64,000 nucleotides of DNA from Niveispirillum fermenti (GTDB lineage Bacteria > Pseudomonadota > Alphaproteobacteria > Azospirillales > Azospirillaceae): the NCBI RefSeq assembly GCF_048066175.1, contig NZ_JBLTXA010000001.1, forward strand, positions 1 to 64,000, written 5' to 3'. Under the pieces are notes generated by a model. That model was not told the DNA's origin, did not search any database, and saw only the letters and a program-made list of their open reading frames with translations. Position numbers and translations under genes: made by a program. This document shows, piece by piece, positions 60,848 through 64,000 of this stretch; within the stretch, counting starts at the first letter, position 1, and each line of letters starts with the position of its first letter.

Positions 60848-61657
60848 TCAGGCGCCGCGCTCGGCCTTCTTGGCCTGCCCCCACAACGCCTCCATCTCGT
60901 CCAGACTGGATGCTTCGGGGGTTTTTCCTTTTTCTGCAAGGGCCTGCTCGACGAAGCGGAACCTTCTGTCGAACTTAAAATTGGTGCCACGCAGGGCCGT
61001 TTCGGGATCGATGTCCAGATGGCGGGCCAGATTGACCAGCGCGAACAGCAGGTCGCCCAGTTCATCCTGCACACGGGCCTTCTCGGGCCGGGATGCCTTC
61101 ATCTCGGCCCGCAATTCGCCGATCTCCTCCTCGATCTTGTCCAGGATCTCGTCGGCGCGGGCCCAGTCGAACCCCACGCGGGCGGCGCGCTTTTGCAGCT
61201 TCACGGCACGGGTCAGGGCTGGCAGGCCGGGGGTGATGCCGTCCAGGGCCGACGGGGGGATACCGCTGGCCGCGGCCTTTGCGGCCCGTTCCCTGGCCTT
61301 CAGTTCCTCCCAATGCCGGGTCTGGTCGTCGGCGGTCTGCACCGACACCTCTGCGAACACATGGGGATGGCGGCTGATCATCTTGTCGGCCGTGTGGGCG
61401 GCGATGGCGTCGAAATCGAACAACCCGCGCTCCTTGCCCATCTGGGCATAGAACACGGTCTGGAACAGCAGGTCGCCCAGCTCGTCCTTCACGGCCATCA
61501 TGTCACCGGACAGGATGGCATCTGCCACCTCATAGGCTTCCTCGATCGTGTGGGGGGCGATGGTGGCGAAATCCTGCTCCAGGTCCCAGGGACAGCCGCC
61601 ATCGGGATCGCGCAGCCTGGCCATGATGCCCAGCAGCCGGTTGGTATTCTCGGTCAT
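60848..61657 (-). CDS. mazG: Nucleoside triphosphate pyrophosphohydrolase MazG
   Basis: 269 aa with two MazG domains, each with an EExxE metal motif and DELGDLLF (IEEAYEVADAI in the first; IEEEIGELRAEM in the second). It hydrolyses non-canonical or excess NTPs to NMP and pyrophosphate, limiting mutagenesis and tuning stress responses. ATG 61657 gives the usual MTENTNRLLGIM; an in-frame ATG at 61678 and a much longer frame to 62230 are rejected. It is divergent from the helicase across 186 bp. Confidence 0.95.
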   Translation of the reverse strand: MTENTNRLLGIMARLRDPDGGCPWDLEQDFATIAPHTIEEAYEVADAILSGDMMAVKDELGDLLFQTVFYAQMGKERGLFDFDAIAAHTADKMISRHPHVFAEVSVQTADDQTRHWEELKARERAAKAAASGIPPSALDGITPGLPALTRAVKLQKRAARVGFDWARADEILDKIEEEIGELRAEMKASRPEKARVQDELGDLLFALVNLARHLDIDPETALRGTNFKFDRRFRFVEQALAEKGKTPEASSLDEMEALWGQAKKAERGA

Positions 61658-61813
61658 CGCCCTTGCTCCCTCATCCATCCGCGGGATGTCAGGCGGCGAC
61701 CTTATCGGACGGGGCGCGACGATGCCAGGATTGAACAGGGCATGAAATTCAACGGGGAACGCATGGGACAGGCATATCGCACGCATGGGCCGCGCGCACG
61801 GCCACCCCTTTGC

Positions 61814-61828
61814 GTTCGCCCTCTGTTC
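61814..61828 (+). promoter_or_regulatory. SOS (LexA) box upstream of the DEXH helicase
   Basis: GTTC-GCCCTCT-GTTC, an exact GTTC-N7-GTTC match, 15 nt before the helicase ATG. A TTGCGT -35-like box overlaps its left end and a CATAGT -10-like box follows, so LexA would sit on the promoter. About two such matches are expected by chance in 64 kb on both strands. Confidence 0.6.
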
Positions 61829-61843
61829 CGCCATAGTGCGCCC

Positions 61844-64000
61844 ATGGAACCGCAGCCGACCGCGCCATCCGAAGACGACCTGATCCCCCCCGCCATCGCC
61901 GGCTGGTTCCGGGCGCAGGGCTGGGCGCCGCGCCCGCATCAGATCGGCATGGTGGCGGCGGCGCGCGACGGGATGCATGCGCTGCTGATCGCACCGACGG
62001 GGGCGGGGAAGACGCTGGCCGGCTTCCTGCCCACCCTGATCGATCTGGCCGAACGCCCGCGCGAGGGGCTGCACACGCTCTATATCTCGCCCCTGAAGGC
62101 GCTCGCCGTCGATATCCAGCGCAATCTGGAAGCGCCCATCGCCAGCCTTCGGCTGCCCATCCGGGCGGAGACGCGCACGGGCGACACGCCGGAGGCCAAG
62201 CGTGCCCGGCAACGCGCACGACCGCCGCACATCCTGATGACCACGGTGGAAAGCCTGGCGCTCATGCTTTCATACCCCGAGGCGGCGGAGATTTTCCGGC
62301 CCCTGCGTCGCATCGTGATCGATGAGCTGCATGCGCTGGCCGGCACCAAGCGGGGTGATCTGCTGGCCCTGGGGCTGGCACGCCTGTCGGGGCTGGCACC
62401 ACACGCCCTGCGGGCCGGATTGTCGGCCACCGTGGCCGATCCCGACGCGCTGACAGCCTGGCTGTCGCCCACGGGTCGGCTGCATGATGATGAGGGTGAA
62501 CTGGCGCCCGTGCGCGTGGTCCGCGGCCGGCCGGGCGCCCCGCCGCGGGTGGAAATCCTGGCCACCCGCGAGCATCTGCCCTGGGCCGGACATATGGCCC
62601 TGCACGCCATGGCGGAAATATATGATCGCATCCGCCGTCACGGCGTCACGCTGGTCTTCGTGAACACCCGCGCCCAGGCCGAACTGGCGTTTCAGGAACT
62701 GTGGCGCCTGAATGCCGACAACCTGCCCATCGCCCTGCACCATGGCAGTCTTGCCGTGGAACAGCGGCGCAAGGTGGAAGCGGCCATGGCGGCGGGCCGC
62801 CTGCGGGCCGTGGTGGCCACGTCGTCGCTGGATCTGGGCATCGACTGGGCGGAAATCGATCTGGTGGTGCAGGTGGGTGCGCCCAAGGGCGTGTCCCGCC
62901 TGTTGCAGCGCATCGGCCGCGCCAACCATCGGCTGGACGAGGCATCGCAGGCCCTGCTGGTGCCCGGCAACCGGTTCGAGGTCCTGGAATGCGCGGCGGC
63001 AGTCGCCGCCATCAAGGCCGGCACGCTGGATGGCGACCGCCCGCGTCCCGGCGCGCTGGACGTGCTGGCCCAGCACGTGACGGGCGTTGCCTGCTCTGCC
63101 CCGTTCAATGCTGATACGCTTTATGCCGAAGTGGTCCGGGCCGCGCCCTATGCCGATCTGTCGCGCGACGAATTCGATGATATATTCGATTTCGTGGCCC
63201 ATGGCGGCTACGCGCTGGCGGCCTATGAACGGTTCAAGCGACTGGTCCAGGACCCGGAAACGGGCCTGTGGCAGGCCGCCAGCGGCATGGTGCAACGGCA
63301 ATATCGCCTGAATGTCGGCACCATCGTGGAAGAGGTGATGCTGAATGTCCGGCTGAACCGGGGTGCCGTGCTGGGACGGGTGGAGGAATATTTCGTCAAC
63401 GGCCTGGTGCCGGGCGACAGTTTCGTGTTCGCCGGCCAATTGCTGAAATTCGTCGGGATTCGCGACAATGACGTGATCGTGGCCAAGGGTGGGGACGGCA
63501 CGCCCAAGGTGCCGGCCTATGCCGGCGGGCGGCTGCCGCTTTCCACCCACCTGGCCGACCGGGTACGCGCGCTTCTGGCCGACCCGGCCCATTGGGACGG
63601 GTTTCCCGATGCTGTACAGGAATGGCTGCGGCTGCAACAATACCGCTCCGTCCTGCCCGACCGGGCCGGGCTGCTGGTGGAAAGCTTTCCGCGGAACGGA
63701 AAGGAATATCTGGTCGCCTATTGCTTCGAGGGCCGCAACGCACATCAGACACTGGGCATGCTGCTGACCCGCCGGATGGAGCGGGCGGGCCTGCACCCGC
63801 TGGGCTTCGTGGCCACCGACTATGTGCTGGCCGTCTGGTCGCTGAAACCGGTGCAGGACCTGGAGGGGTTGTTCGACCAGGACATGCTGGGCGATGATCT
63901 GGAAGCATGGATGGAGGAATCATCCATGCTGAAGCGGCTGTTCCGCAATGTGGCCATCATCGCCGGCCTGATCGAACGACGTCACCCGGGACTGGAAAAG
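61844..64000 (+). CDS. Ligase-associated DNA damage response DEXH-box helicase (Lhr-like), partial
   Basis: 719 codons are in the window and the frame is open at the right edge. Walker A PTGAGKT is at 51-57, the DEXH box DELH at 160-163, and motif VI LLQRIGRANH near 355. The Lhr-core layout and the C-terminal MLKRLFRNVAIIAGLIERRHPG fit the ligase-associated helicase (TIGR04121-type), which usually neighbours an ATP-dependent ligase, an exonuclease and a phosphoesterase; those would lie beyond 64000. The -10-like box is so close to the ATG that the mRNA may be leaderless. An SOS box precedes it. Confidence 0.88.
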   Translation, partial: MEPQPTAPSEDDLIPPAIAGWFRAQGWAPRPHQIGMVAAARDGMHALLIAPTGAGKTLAGFLPTLIDLAERPREGLHTLYISPLKALAVDIQRNLEAPIASLRLPIRAETRTGDTPEAKRARQRARPPHILMTTVESLALMLSYPEAAEIFRPLRRIVIDELHALAGTKRGDLLALGLARLSGLAPHALRAGLSATVADPDALTAWLSPTGRLHDDEGELAPVRVVRGRPGAPPRVEILATREHLPWAGHMALHAMAEIYDRIRRHGVTLVFVNTRAQAELAFQELWRLNADNLPIALHHGSLAVEQRRKVEAAMAAGRLRAVVATSSLDLGIDWAEIDLVVQVGAPKGVSRLLQRIGRANHRLDEASQALLVPGNRFEVLECAAAVAAIKAGTLDGDRPRPGALDVLAQHVTGVACSAPFNADTLYAEVVRAAPYADLSRDEFDDIFDFVAHGGYALAAYERFKRLVQDPETGLWQAASGMVQRQYRLNVGTIVEEVMLNVRLNRGAVLGRVEEYFVNGLVPGDSFVFAGQLLKFVGIRDNDVIVAKGGDGTPKVPAYAGGRLPLSTHLADRVRALLADPAHWDGFPDAVQEWLRLQQYRSVLPDRAGLLVESFPRNGKEYLVAYCFEGRNAHQTLGMLLTRRMERAGLHPLGFVATDYVLAVWSLKPVQDLEGLFDQDMLGDDLEAWMEESSMLKRLFRNVAIIAGLIERRHPGLEK

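Noticed and set aside
1..64000. tRNA, rRNA, insertion sequence, prophage or integrase genes
   Set aside because: Intergenic regions were read through and none shows tRNA-like folds, rRNA sequence, transposase frames or phage genes.

Overview
The window is a GC-rich chromosomal segment of an alphaproteobacterium, most likely a member of Rhodospirillales (Azospirillum/Niveispirillum-like; the genus cannot be fixed from sequence alone). The lineage call rests on the gene set and its order: fliL-fliM-DUF6468-motE-cheZ flagellar genes, sdhE-mfd facing recG, envC-ctpA-DUF610, rcdA, phaR, a pyrC' (inactive dihydroorotase)-plsY pair, and alphaproteobacterial-type SOS boxes (GTTC-N7-GTTC). I see no rRNA or tRNA genes, insertion sequences, phage genes or CRISPR arrays. 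Gene density and codon use look like ordinary core genome with a few accessory genes.

Layout. 40-1353: rarA. 1441-9903 (minus strand): a tightly overlapping motility operon running fliL, fliM, a DUF6468 membrane protein, a MotE-like protein, cheZ, two MotB-like proteins (one without the proton-carrying Asp) and a large secreted AMIN/TPR-like protein. 10233-18658 (plus): a transglutaminase/DUF2126 protein, an ATP-grasp/alpha-E fusion, a second transglutaminase and a HerA-like ATPase; the first three form a widespread but functionally uncharacterised peptide-ligase cassette. 18749-20382: a cold-shock protein and three small unknown proteins. 20485-26704: mfd, sdhE and recG (repair and respiration housekeeping). 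26753-33346: FAD oxidoreductase, TPR-methyltransferase, lytic transglycosylase, EamA transporter, rlmJ and a second CheZ-like gene. 33427-34653: rcdA facing an Hsp20 gene that has an RpoH-like promoter, a ROSE-type RNA thermometer and a strong terminator. 34803-41375: prpE, a small unknown gene, and the envelope set DUF610-ctpA-envC. 41503-43914: polyhydroxyalkanoate genes (phaC-like and phaE-like, overlapping by about 250 bp in different frames, and divergent phaR). 44241-45884: purE-purK. 46119-50464: an RND efflux pump. 50492-51936: an SRPBCC protein with its ArsR-type regulator and an obvious palindromic operator. 52132-54218: family 5 uracil-DNA glycosylase, a 32-residue membrane protein behind two SOS boxes, and metA (acetyl-CoA type by its Glu111). 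54263-57839: an orphan solute-binding protein and a serralysin-type metalloprotease. 58000-61657: pyrC', plsY, SDR and mazG. 61844-64000: the start of a ligase-associated DEXH helicase with an SOS box just upstream, running off the window.

Most interesting points: (i) a predicted LexA-controlled 32-aa membrane protein (52842-52940) whose size, topology and control resemble Caulobacter SidA, the SOS-induced division inhibitor; (ii) a further SOS box in front of the ligase-associated helicase; (iii) the transglutaminase/ATP-grasp/alpha-E cassette with a neighbouring HerA-like ATPase; (iv) a MotB paralogue lacking the channel Asp beside a normal one; (v) the long out-of-frame overlap of the PHA genes; (vi) the ROSE thermometer.
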